A stretch of 6,857 bases of DNA, taken from assembly GCA_023441905.1 (NCBI GenBank), contig JAEZNC010000079.1, forward strand, positions 1-6,857. The letters are read 5' to 3'. Every line of letters starts with the position of its first letter. Position 1 is the first letter of the stretch. Of this stretch, positions 1-6,423 are shown piece by piece. This DNA is from Bacillota bacterium (GTDB taxonomy: Bacteria > Bacillota > Clostridia > Christensenellales > SZUA-584). The notes beneath the pieces were generated by a model. The model made no database searches, was not told the DNA's origin, and was given only the letters and a program-made list of their open reading frames with translations. The translations under genes and the position numbers were made by a program.

Positions 1-5
1 TCACA

Positions 6-482
6 TTAAATCGGCTCAGTCGGCGCGGCTTTAAACACGAGCAGCTTGTTGCCCGCAAAGTTAACGGAAAATGAAAACACGGTCGCGACAAGCTTCGCCA
101 CAATATTCGGCAAGCCGTAAAGATCGCCGAGAATGTAGACCGCGAGCGTATTGACACCGAGCGACGCGAGGTTCACAAAGATGAATTTTAAGAAGTCAAA
201 CGATACGAAAACTGGATGAATGGTTCTATTCTTAAGCCGGATATTGTACTTGCTGAAGAACTTGAGCTTCATCTTAAACGTCCAGTAACGGTTCAAAAGA
301 AAGCTGTTGATCACACCGCATGAATAAGAAATAATATTGCTGAGTACCAGCGGCCACCCGAGCACCACGTTAAGCAGCGTGAGGACGCCGTAATCCACGA
401 GGAAATTGACGACGCCCACCACGATAAATTTTATGAAATGACCAATGCTTGTTTTGTGTTTTTGATACAGCTTTTTTAGCAC
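6..482 (-). CDS. GtrA-family polytopic membrane protein
   Basis: The 158-residue product is a small membrane protein of the GtrA family, whose members are thought to help translocate polyprenyl-phosphate-linked sugars or assist cell-surface glycosylation. About four hydrophobic segments are visible, at roughly residues 15-38, 44-63, 97-118 and 127-148. They flank the family's conserved N-x-x-W-T-F-like signature (NRYWTF, residues 64-69) and a matching C-terminal element (NKLLVFK, 145-151). I chose a GTG start at 480-482 because a GAGGAG Shine-Dalgarno at 489-494 lies just upstream. The longer frame, from an ATG at 549-551, adds an arginine- and cysteine-rich stretch that lies inside the upstream gene and does not look like GtrA. 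The gap to the preceding PMT gene is 10 nt, and its stop codon overlaps the Shine-Dalgarno, so coupling is likely. GtrA next to GT-C enzymes suggests a role in supplying their lipid-linked donor (inference). Family call is firm; substrate is unknown. Confidence 0.85.
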   Translation of the reverse strand: MLKKLYQKHKTSIGHFIKFIVVGVVNFLVDYGVLTLLNVVLGWPLVLSNIISYSCGVINSFLLNRYWTFKMKLKFFSKYNIRLKNRTIHPVFVSFDFLKFIFVNLASLGVNTLAVYILGDLYGLPNIVAKLVATVFSFSVNFAGNKLLVFKAAPTEPI

Positions 483-492
483 TTTTTTCTCC

Positions 493-2403
493 TCAATAGA
501 ACGGCCATGTCGGCAGCCAGCGCAGGAACGTATCCGAATACGCTTTATCAACCACCGTGCCGGTTGTGACGGGATAGAACATCACAAACAGCACGAGACA
601 GGCACCGATGTAAATGAACACCGCTTTCTTGCCGTGCTTCGTGCGCTCAATCAGGTATTTGGCGAGCACCGTCATCAGCAGCAGCAGGAACGGCACCGTC
701 GCGAAATAGTGATAGATATAGACCTCTCGTGAAATCAATACCCAGGGCAGGTACTGCGACAGCGCCGCGATCGTCAGGAACAGCGTCCGCCTGCCGAACC
801 GCCCCTTGCATATGCGGATCACGATGAGCGCGATAACCGCGGCAATGCCGCCCCACCAGATCAGCGGGTTGCCCATCGAGGACATCGACGACATCGTCCC
901 GTCTGTATATCCCTTACCCTGGAAGAAGAACACGGGGCGCACGTTAAGCGGCCATAAATACCACGGCGACGAAAACGGATGCACATGATCCGGGTTCAGC
1001 GTGCTGTGGTAATGGAACATGTATTCCTGATTTTTGAGCACATCTGCAAACGTATAGGCGTCCCCGCCCTGCACCGTCATATAAGGAATGTACGACAGCA
1101 GATAAATGATAAGCGGCACGACAATGAAAAACAGTACGCACCAAAGAAGCGTGATAAACGTCTTTCTGTAATAGCCGTTACTGACCGACGTGAGAAATTC
1201 GCGCCGGCCTGCGTCCATTCCCTCCGCGCTCGGGTCAGAGAGTGCCTGCCGCGCATACCGGTATTCGCGGCCGCGTTTGAATATCTGAATGAAAAACAAT
1301 GTCGCAAGCCCTGCGCCCGCATAGAGACAGAGCCACTTGGTCGCCGCGCCGAGGCCGAAAGCCACGCCGCAAAGCGCGAGCGGCAGCAGCGACTTTTTGA
1401 GCGGCTGACGGTTGTAGTTTGTTTCGGTGTACATGTACATAAAAAGGTACATGAGCATAATAAAGAATATGCTGTAGCTGTCGATCGTCGCGATGCGCGT
1501 TTGCGTGTAATGCATAAAATCGAGGGCAAAAAGCGCGGTCGGTATAAACGCGTAAAGCGTTTTTTTAAATATCCGTTTCGCGAAAACATACATAAGCGGC
1601 AGCATGAGCACACCGAACAGCGTCCCCATCACGCGCCACCCGAACGGGTTCATGCCGAAAATACGGATGCCGATGCCGAGTATGATTTTTCCGAGCGGCG
1701 GATGCGTGATTTCGTACGGCTTGATGTGGTTGATGTTCTCATAGGCCGTCCGCGCGTGGTACACCTCATCAAAGTACATTTCTGTCATGTAATAGGTGCG
1801 CTGCGGCACATACTGCTGTTCATCAAACATATACGTAGCCGAATTGCCGCGCTCCGCGTCGGGGTTGGTGTTCTTAGCCGATTTGATCGGAACCGCATTG
1901 CCGTCCGCATCACAAAAGCCCATTTCGAGCATACGCAAGCCGGGCTCGTCCACCGTGATCGACACATACTTCGCGGTAAAGCTCGTGTCATAGAACTCCC
2001 ACTCGTACATATTCGTGGCCTTGTGCTCCACCGTGAGCGGCTTCTGTGTTGTTTCTGTCGTCCCGTCGTCGAGTGTTTCCGTCACGTCTGTGATCGCCGG
2101 AATGTAACCTTCTCCGTCTTCCGAATAAAAGATCGAAAACGTGCCCGTTCCGAGCGACGCAAAATAGCGCATGCTCGAAATGTCTTCGGGCTGCTCAAAC
2201 TCCACAACGATTTCGTCGCCATCCATGCTGTAATAAGTCTCGGGAATTTGCGTTGACCCAAGGTTCGTAAACGCGACCACCGAATAAATCAGCGTTACCG
2301 CCAGCATCACAAGCCAGTCAATCCGCGTCATGTGCGTCGCTTCGTGTTTGTCAAAAAGCCGCCTGCGCGCATGCTTTTGCCATTCAATTCTCTTATCTTT
2401 CAT
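493..2403 (-). CDS. PMT-family (GT39) protein O-mannosyltransferase-like membrane enzyme
   Basis: This 636-residue GT-C enzyme belongs to the dolichyl/polyprenyl-phosphate-mannose protein mannosyltransferase family, which transfers a sugar from a lipid carrier to secreted proteins on the outer face of the membrane. After one N-terminal membrane helix (about 29-45) comes a long extracytoplasmic segment, then the family's acidic pair D212-E213 in FDEVYHARTA and the HPPLGK motif (234-239). Other family signatures are R303-x-A-x-x-D308, a PFSSPWYLWPL segment (476-486) and REVYIYHY (559-566) within the C-terminal membrane helices. The region between helix 1 and D212 (about 60-170) is beta-rich, with elements such as AKYVSITV and LRMLEMGF, and resembles a discoidin (F5/8C)-like domain. 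ATG start at 2401-2403; the Shine-Dalgarno AGGA overlaps the TAG stop of the preceding gene, 9 nt away. Donor and acceptor are inferred from family and not visible in the sequence; a different hexose is possible. Confidence 0.88.
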   Translation of the reverse strand: MKDKRIEWQKHARRRLFDKHEATHMTRIDWLVMLAVTLIYSVVAFTNLGSTQIPETYYSMDGDEIVVEFEQPEDISSMRYFASLGTGTFSIFYSEDGEGYIPAITDVTETLDDGTTETTQKPLTVEHKATNMYEWEFYDTSFTAKYVSITVDEPGLRMLEMGFCDADGNAVPIKSAKNTNPDAERGNSATYMFDEQQYVPQRTYYMTEMYFDEVYHARTAYENINHIKPYEITHPPLGKIILGIGIRIFGMNPFGWRVMGTLFGVLMLPLMYVFAKRIFKKTLYAFIPTALFALDFMHYTQTRIATIDSYSIFFIMLMYLFMYMYTETNYNRQPLKKSLLPLALCGVAFGLGAATKWLCLYAGAGLATLFFIQIFKRGREYRYARQALSDPSAEGMDAGRREFLTSVSNGYYRKTFITLLWCVLFFIVVPLIIYLLSYIPYMTVQGGDAYTFADVLKNQEYMFHYHSTLNPDHVHPFSSPWYLWPLNVRPVFFFQGKGYTDGTMSSMSSMGNPLIWWGGIAAVIALIVIRICKGRFGRRTLFLTIAALSQYLPWVLISREVYIYHYFATVPFLLLLMTVLAKYLIERTKHGKKAVFIYIGACLVLFVMFYPVTTGTVVDKAYSDTFLRWLPTWPFY

Positions 2404-2412
2404 TGCTTTATC

Positions 2413-3858
2413 CTATCTTATCCTTTGAGCGGGGCTTTTAATCAGCACACCGCTGCTGGCAAGTTTTTTAATCGTCATCATCATATAAATAATATAAAGC
2501 AGCACATTTGCGCCCGATATCAGCAGTGTCGGCAGCTCGGGCGTCATCACAGAATCGGCATAGAGTACCACCATCTGATTGAGCAGAGCCGTCATAGTGA
2601 ACGCCGCCGCGAAAAACAGCGTCGCGGAATCCCGTGAATACACATAAGCCAGCAGCAGCAGCAGACAGGCAAGCATAATATACCGGTCGTGCATGGCATG
2701 GGCCAGCATGAACACCGAAACGATCAAAAATCCCGCGATGTCAAACAGCCGCCCCTGCTCCCTTGAGCGCCACTGCAAGAATACCACCAAAACACATATA
2801 ATGACAATAAAAATGATTCCCCACGTCTGATAAGTGAAAAACCAGAGCGGGGCGTTAAACGGCTTCCAGTTGCCGCCGGTCAGCGCAAAAAGGTTATATG
2901 CATTGATTGTCGCAAATTGATACGAATCCACCGTCCCCGCATATTTGTGAAAGATCCAGTCAATTGGTTGACTGCCCGTAAACGGCAGCACGCCGAGCAC
3001 AAAAACCGCCGCGCCGATCGCTGCGCCGCCAAGCAGACCCAGCACACCGTGCTTAAGACGATTCGGTTTGAAAAGCGAATACACATAATACAGCCCCACC
3101 ACGGGCAGCAATATCACAGCCTGCGGCTTAATCAGCAGCGCAAGGGCAAAAAAAGCCGCGCCGAGCCACGGGTTATCTTTCCTTAAATAATAAATCACAA
3201 GGACGGCGAACAGCGCAAAAAACGCGTCCACCTGGCCCCATACGCTGCTGTTGAAAAAAAACGCGGGATTGAAGAGCACGAACGCCGAGCAGAGCAACGC
3301 AAACGTTTTTCCCATCTGCTTTCTCGCGGTTTTGAACACAAGAACGGCGGTAATCACCTCTGCCGCGATTGACGGCAGTTTGATAATCAGCGTAAACAAA
3401 GTGCCCATCGCGTTGATGGAAAAGAGCTCTCGAACCAGGCCCAGCACCCAAAGAACATAAATATAGCCCGGCGGATAATCCGCGAACATGTCTGATGTGT
3501 AAAAGTTGGCGGGACCTCTTTCGTATACCGCAATCGCCCAGCCTTTAAAACAACCGATATCCGACGAGTAACCCTCAAAAACGGCTGCCGCAATCAAGCG
3601 GACCGCCACCGCCAGCACAGCCATCAATATAAAAGATGGCCACGGCGACGCATCGTCCTCCGCAAGCGCCGAGCGAACATTGAGCAGCACGCATACAATA
3701 ATGAAAATCACTGAAACCACGATGGTCAGAACAGTGGCAAGAACCGTTTCGGAAGGTGATGCGTAAGACGGCTTAAACGCATCGTCCGCAAAGGCTGTGC
3801 CCAAAGGCAATGAAGCCAGCAATATCGCCAGTATTAAAAGAATGCCTATCCTTTTCAT
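2413..3858 (-). CDS. Gpi18-like GT-C membrane glycosyltransferase (putative mannosyltransferase)
   Basis: The 481-residue protein has about ten or more membrane segments and the hallmarks of the bacterial Gpi18/GT87-like GT-C group, which use polyprenyl-phosphate sugars. Visible signatures are D100 in SSDIGCF (probable catalytic or metal-linked Asp of the first large loop), YPPGY (128-132), NSSVWGQVD (203-211), IKPQ (243-246) and HAMHDRY (387-393). Residues 1-24 look like a cleavable signal peptide (basic start, hydrophobic core, AFA before DD), followed by helices near 37-60 and 75-95. This places D100 outside the cell, as expected for a GT-C enzyme. The start ATG overlaps the yraN stop as ATGA, with GGGGA just upstream. 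It is followed 9 nt later by the PMT gene, and the two probably work in one surface-glycan or protein-glycosylation pathway (inference). The exact sugar and acceptor cannot be told from sequence. Confidence 0.82.
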   Translation of the reverse strand: MKRIGILLILAILLASLPLGTAFADDAFKPSYASPSETVLATVLTIVVSVIFIIVCVLLNVRSALAEDDASPWPSFILMAVLAVAVRLIAAAVFEGYSSDIGCFKGWAIAVYERGPANFYTSDMFADYPPGYIYVLWVLGLVRELFSINAMGTLFTLIIKLPSIAAEVITAVLVFKTARKQMGKTFALLCSAFVLFNPAFFFNSSVWGQVDAFFALFAVLVIYYLRKDNPWLGAAFFALALLIKPQAVILLPVVGLYYVYSLFKPNRLKHGVLGLLGGAAIGAAVFVLGVLPFTGSQPIDWIFHKYAGTVDSYQFATINAYNLFALTGGNWKPFNAPLWFFTYQTWGIIFIVIICVLVVFLQWRSREQGRLFDIAGFLIVSVFMLAHAMHDRYIMLACLLLLLAYVYSRDSATLFFAAAFTMTALLNQMVVLYADSVMTPELPTLLISGANVLLYIIYMMMTIKKLASSGVLIKSPAQRIR

Positions 3859-4220
3859 CGTTCCCCTGTGTCTTCTGTAAACTCAAAAGCGTACTTAATA
3901 TGGTTTATTTTGTCGCTCACGACCTCTATTATATCAAATCTCATGCTTTCATCAATGCAATTTTTTCTGTAGGCGTAATCGAGCGCCGCGCGGCAGATAC
4001 GCCGCCGCTTGCTAAAGTCAACCGCTTCGGCGGGCGTGCCAAAACGGCTCTGCGACCGCGTTTTCACCTCGCAGAACACAACGGTTTTGCCGTCCCTGAA
4101 AATAATATCAACCTCGCCGCCGCGAATGCAGTAGTTTCTTTCGAGTATAGTGCAGCCTTGCTTTTCAATGTACGCCGCCGCCCGCTCCTCGCCGCGGTCG
4201 CCCCGCTGCCGCATATTCAT
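3855..4220 (-). CDS. yraN: UPF0102 / YraN-family nuclease-fold protein
   Basis: The 121-residue protein matches the UPF0102 (YraN) family in length and motifs. This family has a restriction-endonuclease-like fold and is commonly linked with rnhB; its cellular role is not well established. Visible elements are the N-terminal helix GDRGEERAAAYIEKQG (about 7-22), GGEVDIIFRD (34-43) and the EVKTRS core (51-56). E36, D38, E51 and K53 form a PD-(D/E)XK-type pattern, so a nuclease site appears intact. The start ATG at 4218-4220 overlaps the rnhB TGA stop (ATGA), and its own TGA overlaps the start of the next gene the same way, which points to translational coupling on both sides. An alternative ATG two codons downstream (4212-4214) cannot be excluded. 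No strong Shine-Dalgarno is seen, consistent with coupling. Family identification is firm; any activity is inferred. Confidence 0.93.
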   Translation of the reverse strand: MNMRQRGDRGEERAAAYIEKQGCTILERNYCIRGGEVDIIFRDGKTVVFCEVKTRSQSRFGTPAEAVDFSKRRRICRAALDYAYRKNCIDESMRFDIIEVVSDKINHIKYAFEFTEDTGER

Positions 4221-4840
4221 CCGATCAGCTTCTTTAAAAAAGACATTCGGTGAATGTCACACACGCCGAGCTCTCTGATCGATTCGCAGTGCTGCTTCGT
4301 GCCGTAGCCCTTGTGCGTTTCAAAGCCGTAGCCCGGGTATTGGCGGCCAAAATCACGCATCATACGGTCCCGCGTCACCTTGGCGACAATCGACGCCGCC
4401 GCGATGCTGTAGCACAGCGCGTCTCCGCCCGTGATCTCTTCATACGGGCAGTCCGTATCGATGCCGCCGATACGGTCGGAAAAAACAAAATCAGGCTTGA
4501 TGGACAGCCCTGATATGGCCTGCGCAAAAGCACGTTTTGCCGCGTTGAGTATATTGATTTCATCAATGAGTCCGCTGTCCGCGATGCCGACGGCATAACA
4601 GAGCGCCTGATCGGTGATCTGCTCATAAAGCGCTTCGCGTTTTTTCTCGCTGAGCTTCTTCGAGTCGTTCACGCCCGCAATCAGGCAGCCGCGCGGCATA
4701 ATCACGGCCGCCGCGATGCACGGCCCCGCGAGCGGGCCGCGGCCTGCTTCGTCAATACCCGCGACGAGCTTTCCGGATTCCCAGAACGGCTTCTCATATC
4801 GGCACATGGCGGTCAGTCTTATCAGTTCCTCACTGTCCAT
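4217..4840 (-). CDS. rnhB: Ribonuclease HII
   Basis: RNase HII cleaves the RNA strand of RNA-DNA hybrids and nicks 5' of single ribonucleotides embedded in DNA, starting ribonucleotide excision repair. The 207-residue product shows the family's GIDEAGRGPLAGP block (28-40), NDSKKLSEKKR (58-68), GDALCYSIAAASIVAKVTRD (139-158) and YPGYGFETHKGYGT (168-181). The four acidic active-site residues are all present: D30, E31, D122 and D140, so the enzyme should be active. I chose the ATG at 4838-4840. The frame is open further upstream to 4933, but that extension lies in the rbgA 3' end and resembles no RNase HII N-terminus; a GTG at 4847-4849 is a less likely alternative. The start overlaps the end of rbgA by 11 bp with no clear Shine-Dalgarno, suggesting reinitiation after rbgA translation. 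The order rbgA-rnhB is conserved in Firmicutes. Confidence 0.97.
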   Translation of the reverse strand: MDSEELIRLTAMCRYEKPFWESGKLVAGIDEAGRGPLAGPCIAAAVIMPRGCLIAGVNDSKKLSEKKREALYEQITDQALCYAVGIADSGLIDEINILNAAKRAFAQAISGLSIKPDFVFSDRIGGIDTDCPYEEITGGDALCYSIAAASIVAKVTRDRMMRDFGRQYPGYGFETHKGYGTKQHCESIRELGVCDIHRMSFLKKLIG

Positions 4841-5690
4841 CGTCGTCACAGCGTTCGAGCGTGATGCGCCCGAGGCGTCCTCCTCTGAATTCGTCGAGCA
4901 GCACCTTTGCGCCGCGCTGCGTATCCGGTTCACCCTGTTTTATCAAAAACCCTCTCTTGCGGCAAAGCGCGTCTAGCACCTCATGCGCCGCGCCGTCCTC
5001 GTCTATCGCGTACCGTGCCGCGATGGCGCCCGGCTTTGCACTTTTCAGCATATCAATCAGCGCCACAGCGAGCGCCGTTTCGTCGAGTATTTCCTGTTTT
5101 AAGCTGCCGAGCGCCGCGATCTTTGCGGCAACTTCCTGCGATTCGATTTTGGGCCAGAGCAGCCCCGGCGAATCGAGCAGCTCGAGATTATCCGAAAGCT
5201 TAACCCATTGCAGCCCGCGCGTGACGCCCGGTTTATCGCCTTCTTTGGCGCTTTTGCGCCCCACAAGGCGGTTGATGATGGCCGATTTGCCCACATTGGG
5301 CACGCCCGCCACCAGCACGCGTATGGTTTTTTTTACGCCCTTCTGCGCGTATTTTTCAATAACCGGTGCGCCGGCTTTGCTGATGGCGCCGAGCAATGTG
5401 CCTTTGCTGTCGCGCATGGCGTTGAAATTGATCGCGTTTCCGAACTGCTTTTTATAATAGTCCGTCCAGAGCTTCGTCTGATGCTCGTCGGCGAGGTCAC
5501 TTTTATTCAGCACCACAATGCAGATTTTGCCCGAGAGCAGCTCTAATAAATCGGGGCTTAGTGTGCTTTTGGGCGCGCGCGCGTCCACAGCGATGACAGC
5601 CACGTTGATGAGCTTGAGTTTTTCACCGATCTGCCGGCGGGATTTGGCCATATGGCCCGGATACCATTGTATGTCCATCTTTCGTTCCAT
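4830..5690 (-). CDS. rbgA: Ribosome biogenesis GTPase A (YlqF/RbgA)
   Basis: RbgA is a circularly permuted GTPase that drives a late step of 50S subunit assembly. The 286-residue protein has the permuted motif order: G4 NKSD at 62-65, then G1 GVPNVGKS (129-136), G2 T157 in PGVTRG, and G3 DSPG (173-176). The N-terminal QWYPGHMAK (8-16) carries H13, the position of the histidine proposed to assist GTP hydrolysis in this family. A C-terminal domain (about 190-286) ends in FRGGRLGRITLE, like the usual RbgA tail. Length fits the family. Start is ambiguous between ATG 5688-5690 and the ATG four codons on (5676-5678), which gives MDIQWYPGHM and has a modest GGAA upstream; the longer one is listed. 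It opens the leftward six-gene unit, behind its own promoter and after the rplS terminator, so it need not be made in step with bL19. Confidence 0.97.
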   Translation of the reverse strand: MERKMDIQWYPGHMAKSRRQIGEKLKLINVAVIAVDARAPKSTLSPDLLELLSGKICIVVLNKSDLADEHQTKLWTDYYKKQFGNAINFNAMRDSKGTLLGAISKAGAPVIEKYAQKGVKKTIRVLVAGVPNVGKSAIINRLVGRKSAKEGDKPGVTRGLQWVKLSDNLELLDSPGLLWPKIESQEVAAKIAALGSLKQEILDETALAVALIDMLKSAKPGAIAARYAIDEDGAAHEVLDALCRKRGFLIKQGEPDTQRGAKVLLDEFRGGRLGRITLERCDDDGQ

Positions 5691-5736
5691 TCATGTGACT
5701 TAATCAGCAGGTTTTAACGTCAGCTGCCTTTTTGTG

Positions 5737-5765
5737 AGTATAACATAAAAAGATCGATATTAAAA
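5737..5765 (-). promoter_or_regulatory. Probable extended -10 promoter of the rbgA operon
   Basis: On the minus strand the hexamer TATACT (5737-5742) is directly preceded by TGT (5743-5745), an extended -10 element. At 17-bp spacing the -35 position (5760-5765) reads TTTTAA, a poor match, which is common when the -10 is extended. Transcription would start near 5730, about 40 nt before the rbgA start. Its position between the rplS terminator and rbgA fits a separate transcription unit. No other convincing promoter was seen in this gap. Confidence 0.55.
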
Positions 5766-5775
5766 ACATTTGTCA

Positions 5776-5812
5776 GCACTGTGATCTGTAGCCTTGATGA
5801 ATCGCACTGTGA
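5776..5812. repeat. Pair of 9-bp direct repeats upstream of the rbgA promoter
   Basis: The 9-mer GCACTGTGA occurs at 5776-5784 and again at 5804-5812, 28 bp apart. The pair is also bracketed by TGTCA (5771-5775) and TGACA (5818-5822). On the minus strand both copies lie just upstream of the predicted -35 position, where activator sites often sit. No known regulator's box is recognised, and chance is possible. Confidence 0.35.
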
Positions 5813-5852
5813 CCCAATGACACATACGCTGCCGGGAGTTTTGAAAGGCAAC

Positions 5853-5876
5853 AAAAAAGAGCCGGTAAACCGACTC
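5853..5876 (-). terminator. Rho-independent terminator of rplS
   Basis: On the minus strand, 8 nt after the rplS stop codon, GAGTCGG (5870-5876) pairs with CCGGCTC (5859-5865) around a TTTA loop. This gives a 7-bp stem with one G-U pair, followed by six T residues (5853-5858). The opposite side has no T run, so it acts on leftward transcription only. It separates rplS from rbgA. Confidence 0.92.
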
Positions 5877-5884
5877 CTTCGTTG

Positions 5885-6229
5885 TTATCTTGTTTCCTTA
5901 AGTTTGGCGGCTTTACCGGCTCTGTCACGCAGATAGTAAAGCTTAGACCGTCTGACCTTGCTGTGACGCATCACTTCGATGCTTGCAATCTTTGGCGAAT
6001 GAATGGGGAACGTTCTTTCCACACCGATACCGAAAGACACGCGGCGAACAGTGATCGTCTCCTTAATGCCGCCGTTCTTCCTCGCGATGACGTAGCCTTC
6101 GAAAGCCTGAAGACGCTCTCTTGTTCCTTCAATAACCTTGACAGACACCTTCACGACATCGCCGATTTTAATTTCAGGCAGATCGGTGCGCAGGTGTTCC
6201 TGTTCGATGGCTCTGATAATCTGGCTCAT
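5885..6229 (-). CDS. rplS: 50S ribosomal protein L19 (bL19)
   Basis: bL19 is a large-subunit protein lying near the 30S interface. The 114-residue product shows the family pattern throughout: an N-terminal helix (1-15), IKIGDVVKVSVKVIEG (20-35), AFEGYVIARK (42-51), TVRRVSFGIGVERTFPIHSP (60-79), and the C-terminal KVRRSKLYYLRDRAGKAA (91-108). Length is as expected. The start is the ATG at 6227-6229, behind a very strong GGGAGGAGG ribosome binding site; the frame extends upstream to 6292 but that part lies in the leader and does not resemble bL19. It stands as a single-gene unit with its own promoter, leader and terminator. No tRNA methyltransferase (trmD) or rimM gene lies directly upstream, unlike the arrangement in many bacteria; the divergent ECF gene is there instead. 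Confidence 0.98.
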   Translation of the reverse strand: MSQIIRAIEQEHLRTDLPEIKIGDVVKVSVKVIEGTRERLQAFEGYVIARKNGGIKETITVRRVSFGIGVERTFPIHSPKIASIEVMRHSKVRRSKLYYLRDRAGKAAKLKETR

Positions 6230-6304
6230 GCTGATTCCTCCTCCCAGTATAGGTGTTCTTAACCGGCTTACAAAATGCGGACAGCGGACCACCCTAAATC
6301 AACC
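6230..6304 (-). promoter_or_regulatory. rplS 5' leader, candidate L19 leader RNA
   Basis: The predicted 75-nt untranslated leader of rplS can fold on itself. TAGGGTG (near 6286-6292) pairs with CACCTA (near 6250-6255) with one bulged G. Inside, CCGCT can pair with AGCCGG, also with a bulge. The 3' end runs into the GGGAGGAGG ribosome binding site. Firmicutes rplS genes are known to carry an autoregulatory L19 leader in this place, and this region is a plausible member. I could not compare it with a covariance model, so identity is tentative. Confidence 0.42.
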
Positions 6305-6309
6305 CTGAG

Positions 6310-6339
6310 ATTATACCATAGCAAAATACGTGCTGACAA
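6310..6339 (-). promoter_or_regulatory. rplS promoter (sigma-A type)
   Basis: On the minus strand TTGTCA (6334-6339) and a perfect TATAAT (6310-6315) are separated by 18 bp, and TGG directly before the -10 adds an extended -10 element. Transcription would begin near 6303-6304, about 75 nt before the rplS start codon. This is the best promoter in the window, as expected for a ribosomal protein gene. Confidence 0.88.
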
Positions 6340-6388
6340 GAAAAAAATTCGATGATACCCATTGTTTTTAATCATTTTAAGCTCTTTC

Positions 6389-6417
6389 TTGACGTGATGG
6401 CAATTATATGCTTTAAT
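6389..6417 (+). promoter_or_regulatory. Promoter of the ECF S-component gene
   Basis: TTGACG (6389-6394) and TTTAAT (6412-6417) are separated by 17 bp, each five of six to the sigma-A consensus. The likely start of transcription is A6424, giving a leader of about 138 nt before the ATG. It diverges from the rplS promoter; about 50 bp lie between the two -35 boxes. Confidence 0.75.
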
Positions 6418-6423
6418 CTTAGC

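Noticed and set aside
1077..1613. A 178-codon minus-strand frame inside the PMT gene
   Set aside because: It overlaps the PMT frame out of register and translates to a Ser/Arg/Cys-rich sequence without family features. The PMT frame carries the conserved motifs here.
979..2256. A 425-codon open frame on the plus strand, antisense to the PMT gene
   Set aside because: It is rich in Arg, His and Cys with no recognisable domain or ribosome binding site. It covers codons of a clearly conserved PMT protein, so it is a composition-driven shadow.
4841..4933. A 31-codon N-terminal extension of rnhB
   Set aside because: The extension lies in the rbgA 3' end and lacks similarity to RNase HII N-termini. 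The ATG at 4838-4840 gives a normal-length enzyme.
4861..5457. A 198-codon plus-strand frame opposite rbgA
   Set aside because: It lies wholly antisense to the GTPase motifs of rbgA and is a low-complexity Ser/Ala/Pro translation with no start signal.
5691..5852. A gene or signal peptidase remnant between rplS and rbgA, as some Firmicutes have lepB there
   Set aside because: No frame with coding features was found in this 162-nt stretch. It holds the rbgA promoter and the repeats only.
6230..6292. A 21-codon N-terminal extension of rplS
   Set aside because: It is in the leader, upstream of the GGGAGGAGG site that belongs to the ATG at 6227-6229. bL19 proteins do not have this extension.
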